A DNA stretch of 64,000 bases, from positions 91,839,104-91,903,103 of the forward strand of contig NC_133546.1 in assembly GCF_048773025.1 (NCBI RefSeq), read 5' to 3'. The notes under the pieces are model-generated. The model ran no database searches. It saw only the letters and a program-made list of their open reading frames with translations, and had not been told where the DNA came from. Within the stretch, counting starts at the first letter, position 1; each line of letters starts with the position of its first letter. This stretch comes from Camelus bactrianus. Lineage: Eukaryota; Chordata; Mammalia; Artiodactyla; Camelidae. The position numbers and the translations under genes were made by a program. Of the stretch, positions 1 to 27,844 are shown in pieces.

Positions 1-299
1 TGCCACTACAGCCTAACCCCTCAACTGCTACATTCAGTGTCTAACTGCCTGGTGCATAGCTGGTGTTCAGGAACAGGAATATATTTAAGGTCAAAACGTC
101 TGAATTCCCCAGAGGGCTTCAAGTACCAAAGCACTATATACCTATCGGAGATGTCCGATAATAGTCTACCGACACTCAACATAGCCCAAATGAGAAATCC
201 CCGCGCCCACTCTAACTTTCCCATTTTATTGTCCTTCAGATTTTAAAAAAGTGTCCTCAGCATTTCACTAGGTCCCTAGTGGCCACTGTGCTCATTCTC

Positions 300-520
300 T
301 TACATTTCTATAGCACCCTTTACAGTTGACAACGTGTTTTCACATTTGTTACCAGTTTTGTTCATGACACATAACCTGAGAGGTAGGTATCAGTACCATG
401 TTTTTGAACGAGGTCACTGACATTCAAATAAGTCAGACAAGTTTTTCCAAGATCCCACAGTGGGCCAGAACCAGGATGCTACGTCTGCTGACTTCAAATA
501 CAGTGCTGTGCCACTAGGCA
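300..520 (+). mobile_element. MIR relic
   Basis: GAGGTAGGTATCAG, a CCAAGATCCCACAGTGGGC block and the CTGACTTCAAATACAGTGCTG end follow the MIR consensus order. No exon is seen in 1-1,730 beyond this. Confidence 0.6.
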
Positions 521-1588
521 GGAGCTGCCGAGATCCAAGAGTTCAGGCTCTTCTTACCTCTTTCCATGGCTGTCACCTTGGAATAGGTCATCACCACCCT
601 GCACTTAGCTTCCTTGAAGTCCGGTCGCCATAGAGGTACTCAGTGCACGCTATTTTCCCTACCCAAAATGCGCTGTCCTCAGTAAAACATCACTAAACCA
701 AACTGCTGGTATTTTAACCCCACATATTTATTACTATTCCCCATGCTTTTGCTTCTCCTGAAATGTTCATTGCAGATCTACTTGACAATCCAAATATAAT
801 AGTACTTTCAAGTCACAGGCACTGTCTTTTCAAGGACAAAGTGGTTAAACAAACAAACAAAAACACCGTGTTTTTTTTTTTAGTACAACCTGTTTCTCTC
901 TCAATCTCACTAGGAGTTTTACACATTCATTTATAACAAAGAAACAAACATCTGGTCACAGGCTGACCAAGAATTATTTTTAGTTTTTAGAAAAGGTAAC
1001 TTCAGAACCCAAACCGATTCCCTGTGACTTCTAAGCCTTGGCTTTTGCACTACATACACCAGTTTCATTATGTGAGTCTGGAAAATTAACAGAAGTGCAC
1101 TCTGCAGTGGTATGACATGTAGCACGGAATGACTTTACTAAGTGTGGGTTAAAATGAGGAAAAAATTTTGCTGGGAAAATGCAGAAGTGAGAAAGTGAAG
1201 TCAGAACATCCCTCCATTTATGTTTTAATATCACGCAATGCTTATATCTGAAAATAATAATAGAAGGCAGCACCTCAGAATCCAAGGGTGATTTGACATC
1301 TTCCTTTTCTTCTAATCCTAAAGCTGAAGTTGCGCCTACAAAATGCAGTCACGAATACATTAATGAGAACACATACCACTGGGAAGTTTAAATATATATA
1401 TGTCTATCTTGATTCATGAATATGTCAATAAATTAAAGTGGCAGAAAAGAATTTCAGAAGGTTGAAGCATTTTCTGGAAGAAAACTTGGTCGTAGTTGGG
1501 GTATTTATGAAAGAAGACGGCAAAAGAAAAACACTTAAGAAATGGATATCATATTTGGATCTACACACTTTAGATTTTTTACACTAGC

Positions 1589-1684
1589 TTTTTTGTTTTT
1601 TTAATGGCGGCACTGGGAATTGAACCCAGGACCTCGTGCATGCTAGGCATGCGCTCTCCCATTGAGCTATACCCTCCCCCCTCC
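1589..1684 (-). mobile_element. Camelid tRNA-derived SINE (Vic-1 type)
   Basis: Read on the minus strand it starts GGGGGAGGGTATAGCTCA, carries a box B core GGTTCAATTCCC, and ends in an A-rich tail (T-run on plus at 1589-1602). The tRNA-like box A and B arrangement and start sequence are those of the abundant camelid SINE. It lies in an intron of the ankyrin gene. Confidence 0.85.
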
Positions 1685-1737
1685 AATCACATTAGTTTTA
1701 AACAGAGAAGAAAATCCATAGATGCTCACTGACTTAC

Positions 1738-17332
<15,595 letters not shown>

Positions 17333-17570
17333 CTTCCGACACCGCTCACTTCCCTCCTGGCCTCTTGCCGCCTCCCGATCTCAGCGCTGGCGCTACAGAA
17401 GAGCCACAGAGGTCTCGCTTCCACACCTTGGCTGCGAAGCTCAGCGGCTCGGAATGTTTCGTCCGGAACAGTCGTAGCCTAGCAACAGCACTGACCCTCA
17501 ACTGTCCCTCCAGAGCCAGCATCCCTATGAGAGCGCACAGAGGCCCAGAGGCCCGGTGCGCACGTGGGAG
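17333..17570 (-). promoter_or_regulatory. CpG-rich promoter of the ANKRD26-like gene with RFX X-box
   Basis: The DNA just upstream of the ATG is GC- and CpG-rich and has no TATA box. On the plus strand GTAGCC-T-AGCAAC (17474-17486) matches the X-box consensus GTNRCC-N(0-3)-RGYAAC exactly, about 140 bp upstream of the start codon. A CACGTG E-box lies at 17561-17566. X-boxes bind RFX factors, which drive ciliary and centriolar genes; ANKRD26 is a distal-appendage protein of the mother centriole, so the site makes biological sense. Actual transcription start is not shown. Confidence 0.65.
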
Positions 17571-19074
17571 CCTAATGCATTTCAAATCTCTCCAATTGCT
17601 TGTGGGCCATTTTGGATTCCTTTCAAATGTTGGTGCTAGGTGGCTGAGTGTTTTGGGACATTTCCAAAAGTGAGGCTTGCCCCTGAGAAAGTCATGTTTG
17701 TATGCAACTGTGGTTAGAGTGGGGTGGAACCAAAGGATGCTGAAGGCCTAGTCCCCCAGAGAGCTCCCCACCAAAAATTTCTATCTCCTTATCCCTCAGT
17801 TTATTCCTTTCCCCATCCCTCTGGGCCCCAGCCAGTCTCCAGGGAACTTAGCAGATGCAAACAGCAGAAAGCTGTTTTCATGGTTTCAGAGATTGTGGCA
17901 ATATGTATCATTAAGTACAAACTTGAGAAACCAACACACGCTCTCGATGAAATGAAAACATGTTTCTGCACGCCTGCTGACCCTGCTCTGTGGCTCAGCC
18001 TTATGTTTACACGCTTTCTTCTCTTTATTTTATTTTTTGCTTTTATTTCCACCAATTAAATCTTGAATCAATCCAAGGCTTATTTGGGAGCTTGGTATAA
18101 CATTTGAGAACTTTTTAACCACATAACTATGAAAACACCACATCAGTTACTCAGCAAGGCCATGCTGCTGGCTGACCACTGGCAGGAGGAATGGAAGGCA
18201 GGGCAGGCCTCTTCTTCCTGCCTAACTCCATCCTTCCTCCCTCAGCTGGCTAATTATGGTTTCTGGCCCTGCCAGGATCAAAACTGCAGGGGGCGGTAGA
18301 GTTCCTAAGTGGCTGACCCTCCTGGGAGCTGGTCTTGAGTGGACTGGACCTGGCAAGTGTTTTGAAGCTGACTCTCTCAGGGGCATTTCTGTGCCCATAC
18401 CTGCCCTCACCTGCAACTCCCCTGACCTAAGTGAATGTGGTGTTACTAATTTACCCTTTTAACCTATCTTTTCTATTAGCATACACTGTTATTTCCCTCA
18501 TCTTAAAAAAAAAAGATGCGTTCACCCTCCAGCTGTGGCCCCATCTCTCTGCTCTCCGGCACACACGCCTCCTGCCCCTGCAAAGGAGCTGTTCCCATTC
18601 GCTTCCTCTGATTCCTCTCATTTTCCATCCAAGCAAGCATGTCCACTGATTGCAACTGCTCATGACAGGGTCACCCACCACCCACCAGGTGCTGACTCCA
18701 CGGGGAACTCTGTCCTCTCCTTGCACGGCCCGGCAGCCACACTTCCCACCGCTGCTCTCCCCGACTTCCTCAAGCCCTTTCCTCACGGGGCTTCCCAGGC
18801 CTCAGGCTGCTCTGGTTTCCTCCCACAGCCCTGGCCGGTCTTCTCAGTCCCAGCCCCTGAATGCTGGCACACAGCACCCCTGAGGCTGTCTTCTGGCCTC
18901 TACTACTTTCTGCTGCTGCCCCCATCAGCCTTAGGGCTTTATGTATTCTGTAGAAGTTGACAACTTCCAAACTGCTATTTCCAATCTAGACCTCCCTCCT
19001 GTATTCCAGACTCAAATACCCATTGCCTCTCAACGTCATCTCTTGGAAGTCTAATAGGACTTCTCCTGGGCCGG

Positions 19075-19300
19075 CCCTCACCTGTCCTGCCCTCTCCTGT
19101 ACCTGCCCTCACCTGGGCCTGCCCTCACCTGGGTCTGCCCTCGGGTTTGCCCACCCCTGGGCCTGCCCTCTTCTGGTCCTTCCCTCTCCTGGTCCTGCCC
19201 ACTATCTCCCTGGCCTCCCCTCACATGGCCTGCCCTCTCTCCTGGGCCTGCCCTCTCCTGGGCCTGCCTCTCCTCGTCTAGCCCTCTCTCTCCTGGGGAA
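19075..19300. repeat. CCTGCCCTC(A/T)CCTGGG minisatellite
   Basis: About 12-15 degenerate units built on CCTGGGCCTGCCCTC repeat head to tail; the array ends exactly where the L1 3' UTR fragment begins. Confidence 0.8.
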
Positions 19301-19304
19301 GTAA

Positions 19305-19690
19305 GCCAGAAAGAGAAAGAAAAATACCATATAAAATCACTCATATGTGGAGTCTTAAAAAAAAAATATATATATATATACACATATAAATACAAAACAG
19401 TAACAGACTCATAGACATAGAATACAAACTTGTGGTTGCCAAGGGGTGGGGTGTGGGAAGGGACAGACTAGTAGTTCAAAATTTGCAGATACTGACAGGC
19501 ATATGCAGAATAGATAAACAAGAATATACTATATAGCACAGGGAAATATATACAAGATCTTATGGTAGCTCAGAACAAAAAAGAATGTGACAATGAATAT
19601 GTATGTTCATGTGTAGTGAAAAATTGTGCTCTACACTGGAAATTGACACATTGTAAACTGACTATAACTCAATAAAAAAATGTTAAAAAA
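19305..19690 (+). mobile_element. L1 3' UTR fragment
   Basis: AAGTAAGCCAGAAAGAGAAA, a CACTCATATGTGGAGTCT block, GACTCATAGACATAGAATAC, TATAGCACAGGGAAATATA, and an AACTCAATAAAAAAA tail: the standard 3' UTR of this genome's L1. Confidence 0.9.
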
Positions 19691-21087
19691 AAAGTGCTCC
19701 ACTCAGACCTACGATTACATGCTGATCTTTCAGGGACAAAGACTAGGTTGGAACCTAAATGTGCAGACTGGGAGAGAAAAGGGATTTCAACTACTCTGAC
19801 CACTTCCTGTTGAATGAAACAGAGAAGCCAAGCCCTCACATTTCAAAGGGTGACAGGGAGTCAGGGGCCCGGTACGCCCTCTCCCACCTAGGCCTGGGTG
19901 GGAACAGTGGGCAGCCCCGGCCAGGGCCACAGGCAACAGTAGCCTCAGCTGTGCCCATCTGGACAGACAGACTGGCATGGCCCCACGGGCTCTGGGACTG
20001 CAAGCCCCATGGTGGCCATGGGGGTCATTACCATTCTGGGCCTCTGTGGCCTCTCTGAACTCACCCCTCCCCAATCCCATCTTTCAGGGAAGGATCTACA
20101 AACCCAGCCAGAGGGGATGCAGGACAGTGGGGCAGAGAAGAAAGTTCATTCCAGGCATCTCCCAGCCTCCCTGCAGCCCCACTCTCTGAACCTGAGCCCA
20201 TGTCAGTGCAGAGACCCCTCCCACCTCTGCCTCCTCACATCAAGAGTGACCTATTCTTTGGAGGATGAGGGTGGGGTCAGACCTCAGTCTCTGGCTGTGA
20301 CTTTGACATCCAACTGCCTCCTCTCTGCCCCACCCACCCTGCTGCCTGTCACATGGCCCCTCAGGTGCCCCTTCAGTCTCCCACCTGCACTCCTGCCAGG
20401 AAGCTCCCTTCCTCCCTTAACCCCTCCAGACTCTCCTGGAGCTAAAGCCTGGACCCACCTCTGCCTCCTGCCTTGGCCAGGCCAGCACTGTTACCCTCCC
20501 TCCATTTCAAGGTGAAGAAACTGAGGCTCAGACAGGGTCACAGTGAGGAGGCGGGAGTACCCACCCCTGAACTCACAGACTGACCCCAATCTCATGACCC
20601 TGGGGTGACCTGCCCTGCTCAAGGAGAGGGTGCTGGCCGTGTGCCAACCGCTCACACCGGGAGGGGGGGCGCCCCTGGCCCGGGTGAGCGGGGATGCAGC
20701 AGAGCTGTCCTGGCCTCAGGAAGCCAGCACCGCCCACCCTGGACTCGCCCCCATGTGAACCCTGGGAAGTTCCTTCTGCCTCTAATTTCAGTTTCCCCAT
20801 CCTTCCTAAAGCCCCTGGCTGGCCATCGCCCCATGCAGAGCTAGGCCAGCAGGTGGAGAAGGGAGATTGAAGTCTGGACCCCAGTGTCCACCCGGCCTCC
20901 TGGTGCCAGCACCTCTGCTCTGCTGTCCGTGCACATGCTGGCCTCCTGCCCACAGGGACTCGTTGCTTCTTGTTGCCTGGGCCCAGCAGTGACCCAAGGT
21001 CGGTCACTGTTCTGCAGTCCCCTCCTGGCGTCCTTCCTGACAGGTCTTCTAGGCACAGCAGGAGCTGGGCATGGGTGGCCTCCTGGT

Positions 21088-21161
21088 TAAGAAGGCACCA
21101 TGAACATCTTTCTTTTCTAATAGAAAGGCAGTGACTTCAAGAAAATGATACTTCGGGTAAT
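21088..21161 (-). pseudogene. VPS8: Second copy of the ITQKYQ VPS8 exon, truncated
   Basis: On the minus strand this repeats the 27.9 kb exon. Read with the frame restored it gives KYHFLEVTAFLLEKKDVHGA. It lacks one base in the first codons and three bases in the GGD region, and homology ends before the exon's 3' end. It keeps TTTCTATTAGAA where the 27.9 kb copy has the stop, so the stop arose after the duplication or only in the other copy. Confidence 0.78.
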
Positions 21162-21768
21162 CTAGGAAATAAAAGATAAACCTTCACAAATCCTGTTCCT
21201 GGAGTCTCAAGATCCTGGTAAGATGGGAAAAAAAAGCTTGATAATAAACAATGAATTCAAACCCTAGTAGTACGCTACTTTACAGTATCATGTGCAAACA
21301 TCTGACTTTCCAGTCTTGGAGTGGCCCATTTGGGACACTAAATGAACCAAGGTCACCATTTTTTTCCACTATTTTATAGGTTGTTATGCACCTGAATTAT
21401 GTGTATCCATGACACAGAAGGTAACATGAACATGTAAACAATAATAGTATACACCAGAAACTGACAAGCGTAACTATACACAAAATATTTAGAACAAAAT
21501 GACAATGACACCACTACACATTAGCTTGTGGAACCTCAATAAAAATTCATAAGCTGAGAGTATCTAGTGAGTAAACAAGAAATACCAACCAAGCTACGAT
21601 AAAACAAAGAAAAGTAGTACAGAAAAGAATGTCGTAGAAAGAAACGAGAGACAGAAGTTTTAAAAAATCCTCAATTCGTCTCTGAAAAGATTAATAAAGT
21701 AGAATAATACTTTCCTACTAAGAAAAAACAGAAGCACACATAACATATTAACAGGTTAACACTTTAAG
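21088..21768. repeat. Local duplication, copy 1 (pairs with 27860-28547)
   Basis: From the VPS8 exon through about 600 bp of its upstream intron, this stretch matches 27,860-28,547 in the same orientation with scattered substitutions and small indels (I judge 80-90 percent identity by eye). Shared landmarks include the ATGAATTCAAACCCTAG and GTGGCCCATTTGGGAC blocks and the ACAGGTTAACA end. Homology stops sharply on both sides, so it is a dispersed copy of about 0.7 kb. Confidence 0.85.
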
Positions 21769-21779
21769 TCAGCCAGTTT

Positions 21780-22500
21780 ATAAATCTCCGCCATCTTTGT
21801 CGCCTTCCTGTCTGCCCCTCACCCGCATGTTCAGACAAACTGTTCATGCTGTTACTTCTACCACCGTGTTCTCATACGCCCACTCCTTTCACCCCGGGGG
21901 CCCTTCCACACCTCGACTGCACTCCAGCAGCCGCCCCTTCGTTACACTGTCCAAATCTTGCCTTCCTCATTCCCTTTTATACCAATACTAGAGCTCTCTT
22001 CAACACAAAGCCAAACACATCAGTCTCACTCACAAAAGCCATCAAAGACGCCTATTTTTTTAAAAGCAGAATGTCAGCCAACCTCTGACCCTAAGTAAAC
22101 ACAGGAAACAGTCTGCTACACCTTCTCACCTCCCACTTCTGTATCACTGGGTCATCTCCTGCTCCGAGGGGACCAGCCAGGCGCTTTCACAATCATATTC
22201 CCCTCAGCCTACAGGACACTTCCCTTGCTTCTGCCTCTCAAATTCCTATTCATCATTCCAGTCTTAGTCACATCTTCCATGAAAGTAACTCTGATCCATC
22301 AGTTACAAATACTTCCCTAATTTCCCACAATCCTTTGCCACTCTTACTGTACCTCTTTTGTAAAACACAATTCTACCTGCATTAGAAGTTTTAATTTACA
22401 TTATCTGTCTCCTTCAAGAGACTGCAGTTCTTTGGGTGATGACTGTGTTTTAGCCATCTGTGTGTAACCTTTAGGAACTAGGACAGTGTCCTGTAATAAG
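21780..22500 (+). mobile_element. L2 LINE relic
   Basis: Pyrimidine-rich L2-like text with TCACATCTTCCATGAAAGTA, CTTACTGTACCTCTTTTG and GAACTAGGACAGTGTCCTGT follows L2 3'-end order. Confidence 0.5.
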
Positions 22501-22984
22501 CAAATACTCCAGAACTCTAAAGTGTACAGTCAGAATTGGATCTGACAGTAAATGGTAATAACGAGACTATTACTGAGAAATTTATCTTCACTGGAATTCA
22601 ACGAACTGACTTCTCCAGACATATTACCCACAAATCACTATAGTGATCTTGGGGAAGCATTCTTCCTACATTTTCCTCAATCTTTCATGTAATGTCTGCA
22701 GAAATTACTTTCATAACAATAAACTGAAAAATAAAAATGCAATAAATGCAACAAACCTAACAGCCAAATTGGCTGAACACATACTGACACTACAAAAATA
22801 GTAATTAAGGTTTAGCTGAATTAAATATGAAAAAGCCAAGCAAGCGTTTATGGAAGTTCCAGAAACAAATAATCTACACAGAATTAGGGTAAAGGTATTT
22901 AAAGGAATGTGTTGGCTAAGGAGTCCAAGAAATGCGTCAGTGTGTTAAAAGGGTAAAACAATCCAAAAATCACCTACCAAGTGA

Positions 22985-24235
22985 TTCTCTGAACCTCAGG
23001 AGGGCTATTTGAAAACATCAAGTCATAGGAAAACAATCCAATTCAAAAGCGGGCAAACAATTTTAATGGACATTTCTCCAAAGACGACATACAAATGGCC
23101 AGTAAGGCCAAGAAAAGATGCTCAGCATCACTGATCATTAGGGAAATGCCTATCAAAACTACACTGAGATGCTACCGCACGCCCACTAGGCTGGGCACGA
23201 TCAAGAAAACAGACTACGACAAGGGTCAGTGAAGACGTAGAGCCTTGCAACCCTTTGTGCACCGCTGGCAAGAATGTAAAATGATACACCACTATGGAAA
23301 ACGATATGGTGTTCCTTAAAAAATTTAAAAATAGAATTACCACTTAATCCAGCAATCCCACTTCTCGGTGTATACCCAGAAGAATTGAAAGCAGGGACTC
23401 AAAAAGATATTTGCACACTCATGTTCCTAACAGTATTATTCACAATAGTCAAAAGGTGGAAGCAACCCACGGATGGATGAATGAATGGATAAACAAAATG
23501 TGGTATATACATAAAATTGATTATTATTTAACCTTAAAAATGAATGAAATTCATTTACAAAAATGAACTTATTTACGAAACAGAAAAAGACACACAGACA
23601 GAAAACACATTTATGGTTGCCAAGGGGGAAAAGGGGTGGGAAGGGATAAACTGGGAGTCTGAGACTTGCAGATACTAACTACTCGATAAATAGAATAAAT
23701 ACCAAGATTCTTCTGTAGAGCACAGGGAGCTATATTCAGTATCTTGTAGTAATCTATAATGAAAAAGAATATGAAAAATAATCTATGTATATGTATGACT
23801 GAAACATTATGCTATATGCCAGAAACTGACACAATATTGTAAACTGGCTATCATTCCATTTAAAAAAACAAAAAGGATGAAATTCTGACATGTGCCACAA
23901 CATGGACCAATGTTGAAGACGTAATACTAAATGTAGTAAGCTAGACAAAAAGGGACAAATGTGGCTTGACTCCACTTATACAAGATACATAGAATAATCA
24001 AATCTAGAAAGGAGAATGCTTAATGGGGCTGAGTCGGGAGGAGGGATGGGGAGTAACCGTCTAACGGGTACAGAGTTTCAGCTTGGGAAGCTGACATGGT
24101 ACTGGAGATGGATGGTGGTGGATCGCACAACAATGTGAATGTACTTATTGCCACTGAACTGAATATTTAAAAATGGCTACAATAGTGAATTTTATGTTAT
24201 GTATATTGTACCACAATTTTATAAAATCAGTAATT
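22985..24235 (+). mobile_element. Old L1 3' end with a younger L1 3' UTR nested in it
   Basis: CCCAGAAGAATTGAAAGCAG and TTTGCACACTCATGTTCCTA mark an old mammalian L1 (ORF2 end/3' region). At about 23560-23872 it is interrupted by a younger camelid L1 3' UTR (ATGAACTTATTTACGAAACA ... CATTTAAAAAAACAAAA), after which the old element resumes (GAAATTCTGACATGTGCCAC). Confidence 0.8.
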
Positions 24236-24740
24236 TTTTACTATCAAGTAATGTCATGGAAATTATATATCTGTGACAAAGACTTAAAATTCTAAACTGT
24301 CAAACTTTGCTGCATTGTGCTAAAATTATATAAATTCAACACAGAAAAACTGGCTACTACTTACTGACTAGAAGCCCACTTTGCTGTTGTTCAGCACATT
24401 ATAATAATTTTTAGGGTGTTAGTAGGTACCTCATTTATAATAACCAAAACACAAGTACAAAAACATAGCCAAAAAATTCATCAGGATCAGTGAAAAGCAC
24501 CTAAGTTCCTGTACAACGACCTCTCCTGACAATTAGCAGCACAAAATCACAACGGTTTCTTTCACTTCCTACTAGAAGCCCTTGAAAATAAAGACAAAAT
24601 TGGGATCACTATTAAAGTGGATAAACAGTAATTATGCAGGTCAATGTAATTACTATTTAACAGATACAGTTATCATTCAACATTTTTTAAAACATGGGGT
24701 CCACGGAAAAACAAATTGTCAATTATACTCAAGAACTTAC

Positions 24741-24783
24741 GTTCATCTTGATGTGTTCTCTCTGGAAGCTTGCTTTGCAGTCT
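24741..24783 (-). pseudogene. VPS8: VPS8-like short exon (RLQSKL...THQDE)
   Basis: This is 43 bases, acceptor CACCTCCTAG and donor GAAC|GTAAGT. It reads RLQSKLPERTHQDE; human has RLQSKLQEVTHQGE at the same place directly after MLE. It is the last exon of the series that I recognise; the following human exon (DPSLKDVEDT...) is not seen below 24.7 kb. Confidence 0.8.
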
Positions 24784-25189
24784 CTAGGAGGTGAAAGGAA
24801 CACTTCATCTCTCTCATCCACCAATATCTGAATTAACATATTTTAAAGATAAAACCCAAGAAACAACAAAGTTATTAAGAGTGATCTCTGTCATTTAGAT
24901 GAGACTTGCTCTGTATACAGAAAGCATCACTAGTTGCACTTGAATAGATTCAAAATACCAAACTGTGCCCCACTTTCGCTTCCGTTGTGCCACCACAGTC
25001 AATCATGACATTCTTTAGGCAAAGAAATGAAGATTAGGATTAATCCAAACTTGCAGTAAGGGAATAAAATTCATACTGGGTTATGAGAAAGAGGGATGGG
25101 TGGGAATAAAAAGGACATGACAGGTCTATCGTGACAGCATAGTGCACAGCCTCAGGTGTGGCCTCTCCTCAACACGCAGCTGCAGGATC

Positions 25190-25860
25190 CCCTACTCTGC
25201 TGAATTCTGGATTCTTACACCCCCATAACTGATGTTCCAAAGGCTTAATACAAGCTGAAGCTGATCTTCATCTACCCCTTCTACCCAAATCTGCTCCTTT
25301 CCCTGAGGTTCCTCACAGGCTCATGTCAACCTGAAGTTCAGAGTCATCATTAATCCCCTCTCCTTCACCCCATACCACATTCAAATGATCAGTAAGTTCT
25401 CAAATCCACCTCCTCTCACTCCACGACCACTGCCACGCCCAGCTCACGTCCTCACTGAGTCACACCTGTACTACTGCAGTACCCCCCAAGTGCTCTCTGC
25501 TTCCGGTGTTCCCTCCTCCTTCTCCACCCTCCTCTCATAGATCCTCCTTGGGTCCACAGAGCAGTCTTTATGAAACATAGTATCACATCAGCTCCTTGTT
25601 TAAAAACCTTCAGTTGATTCTGTGTGAAATCATTACCAGTCCTAATTCTTTATAGCATGTCTTACAAAATCTTTCCAAATCTGGATCTAACTTCTGTCTC
25701 TAGCCTCACCTGCCTATACATGGACAGTTGTGCCCCCGTAGGGCTGCCGGTTCCTCTCCTACAAGCTCGCATTTCTTCACATCCATGTGCCTTTGCAAAT
25801 GGCCATCTCACTCCCTGGGAGGACCTCCTGCTTCTCCACTCCCTATCCATGCCATAGGTA
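25190..25860 (+). mobile_element. L2 LINE relic
   Basis: CATCAGCTCCTTGTTTAAAA, CCTTTGCAAATGGCCATC and CTCCCTGGGAGGACCTCC follow the L2 ORF/3' consensus (cacatcactcccctgcttaaa ... cctttgcacatgctgttccc). Confidence 0.65.
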
Positions 25861-26084
25861 CTTTTACTTACGCTTCAAAATTAGGTTCATGGTGTCATCT
25901 ACACATAAGTTACAAGGGAAAAAAGAGATGTCGGGGTAATGCAGAGACTAAAAGAGGGTAAGAGCCTACACAAATGCTCTGTGGAATAGTGTTCCTGGCC
26001 TGTTTCACAATCATACGGCTAGAAAAAAACAAGAAGCCAATAGGAACCATTTTTTTTAATTAAAAATAGGACACCCCTAATCTG

Positions 26085-26975
26085 TTCCCAGCTAGGTGAC
26101 AGTGTTTAAAAACTGATACGTAACACTTCACACCCACGACGATGGCTACCGTCAAGAAAACAGGAAACAACATGTGTTGGTGAGGATGTGGAGAAGCTGA
26201 AACCCTGGTGCACTGCCAGTGAGAATGTAAAGTGATGCAGCCATTATGCAAAATGGTACGGTGGTCCCTGAGACAATGAAAAATACAATTACCATTTAAT
26301 CCAGCAGTATCATTTCTCAGTATATATCCCGAAAACTTGAAAGTAAGGACTCAAAAAGTATTTGCACACTCATGTTTGTAACAGCGTTATTCACACGAGT
26401 CAAAAGGTGGGAGCAACCCAAGTGTCCATGGATGGATGAACGTAAAAACTAAATGTGGTGTATACATAAAATGGAGTGTTACTTAGCTTTAAAAAATGAA
26501 TGAAATTGTTATGTGCCACAACGTGGATAAATCTTGAAGATCTTATGGTTTAAGTGCAATAAGCAAGAAACAAAGAGGATAAATACTGGGGAGGGTATAG
26601 CCCAGTGGTAGAGCACACGCCTAGCGTACACAATGCCCTGGGTTCAATCTCCAGGACCTTCTCTAAAAATAAATAAATAAACAAACCTAATTACCTATCA
26701 CCACCAAAAAAAAAAAAAAAAAAAAAAGACAAATACAAATACTGTTTGATTCCTCTTACACAAAGTATCTAGAGTAATCAAATGCATAGAGTCTAAATTA
26801 GAACGGTGGTTGCCAGGGAGAGGGAAGAATGGGAGTAATTAGCTAATGAGTTTGGGAAGTTCAAAAAGATCTGGAGATAAAAGGTGGTGATGGCTGCAGA
26901 ACAATGTGAATGTACTTAATGCCACTGAAATGGTAATAAATTTTGTTATTTTACAATTGAATAGAAAAAAATTTT
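26085..26975 (+). mobile_element. Old L1 3' end split by a SINE
   Basis: Same old L1 family as at 23 kb (ATATCCCGAAAACTTGAAAG; AACAATGTGAATGTACTTAA). The SINE at 26589-26727 is nested inside. Confidence 0.78.
26589..26727 (+). mobile_element. Camelid tRNA-derived SINE (Vic-1 type), inserted in an L1
   Basis: Begins GGGGAGGGTATAGCCCAG, includes box B GGGTTCAATCTCC, an AAATAAATAAATAAAC simple stretch and a run of over 20 A. Short similar sequences (ATAAATAC / CAAATAC) flank it as likely target-site copies. It splits an older plus-strand L1 3' end. Confidence 0.88.
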
Positions 26976-26979
26976 TGAA

Positions 26980-27600
26980 GAACTGATAGGACAAATTGTT
27001 GGCGAGAATGCAGAGCAACCACAACTCTCATACATCACTGGTGGAACGTGAAATGCCACAATCACTTTGGGAAAATGCCTGCTAATTGCTTACAAAACTG
27101 AACCGATGCCTACCCTGCGATATCCCAGCCCCACTCCTTGGCAGTAACTGCAGGGGAAGGAGAGCATTTCCGTACAAGCGTGGTCACAGCAACTGTGCTC
27201 GGAATAATCAGAAGCTGGAACTAACCCGGGTGTCAGTCACCAGGAGAACGGCGAAGCGGTGGTGTCTTCCTACAGTTAAACAGTGCGCAGCAGTAACAGG
27301 CACAAGGAGTGACACGTGCAGTGACAGAGATAAGCCTCAAAACCATTACGCTGAGTGAAAGGAGAATTCTACTAGAGTAGCTACTGAATGATTCCACTAA
27401 TATGAATGAATAAAACAGGCAAAACTCATCCACAATGGAAAAAAAATCAGAAGTGTGGTTATCTCTGGGGGATGGAAGTTGGGACTGACTGTGAAGGGAC
27501 TTCCTGGGTTGAAGGTGATGTTCTCTATTTTGTTGGGGACTAGGGTTACACAGATGTATGCATTTGTTAAAACTCAATAAATGCCACAATTAAAACTTGT
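26980..27600 (+). mobile_element. Old L1 3'-end relic, second copy
   Basis: CATCACTGGTGGAACGTGAA, AAACCATTACGCTGAGTGAA and TTTTGTTGGGGACTAGGG follow the same old L1 order again. Confidence 0.6.
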
Positions 27601-27844
27601 GCATTGAATATGGTTATTTTACCTCCAAAAAATGCCACAAAGAAAGCAACTTTAGTTAATGACACGTGATAGAAATACTTACAGATAAAACGTACCCTGT
27701 CTGCAACTTACTTTGAGACATAAGAAATTAAGATGGAATGATGAAAACTTACAGTTTTATACATCAAATAAAAAAAGATTGGACTGATAAAATGGATAGG
27801 GGGCTAGACAGAAACATGACAAAGCACACAGAGTAAAATCTTAC

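Larger units (their letters stand above)
17600..21085. other. GC-rich, C-rich stretch without a recognised gene
   Basis: Several open frames exist on both strands, but they overlap each other and look compositional. Contents I can name are a CCTGCCCTC-type minisatellite (19075-19300), an L1 3' end (19305-19690) and a MIR end near 20505-20560 (GAAGAAACTGAGGCTCAGAC). No splice-bounded exon with family-like translation was found. Confidence 0.5.

Noticed and set aside
540-620. Possible further ankyrin-gene exon (donor-like CTCTTTCC, minus)
   Set aside because: No acceptor and no family-like translation; probably old repeat.
1604-1680. A tRNA gene on the minus strand
   Set aside because: The A and B boxes belong to a tRNA-derived SINE with an A-rich tail; no cloverleaf with paired acceptor stem is evident.
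18535-21007. Several open frames of 100-168 codons on both strands
   Set aside because: They overlap in all frames, follow GC content, and contain minisatellite and MIR sequence.
24741-24832. Longer exon reading ILVDERDEVFLSPPRD from an acceptor at 24832
   Set aside because: The shorter exon from the 24785 acceptor gives RLQSKL...THQDE in VPS8 order and phase, so the longer reading is fortuitous.
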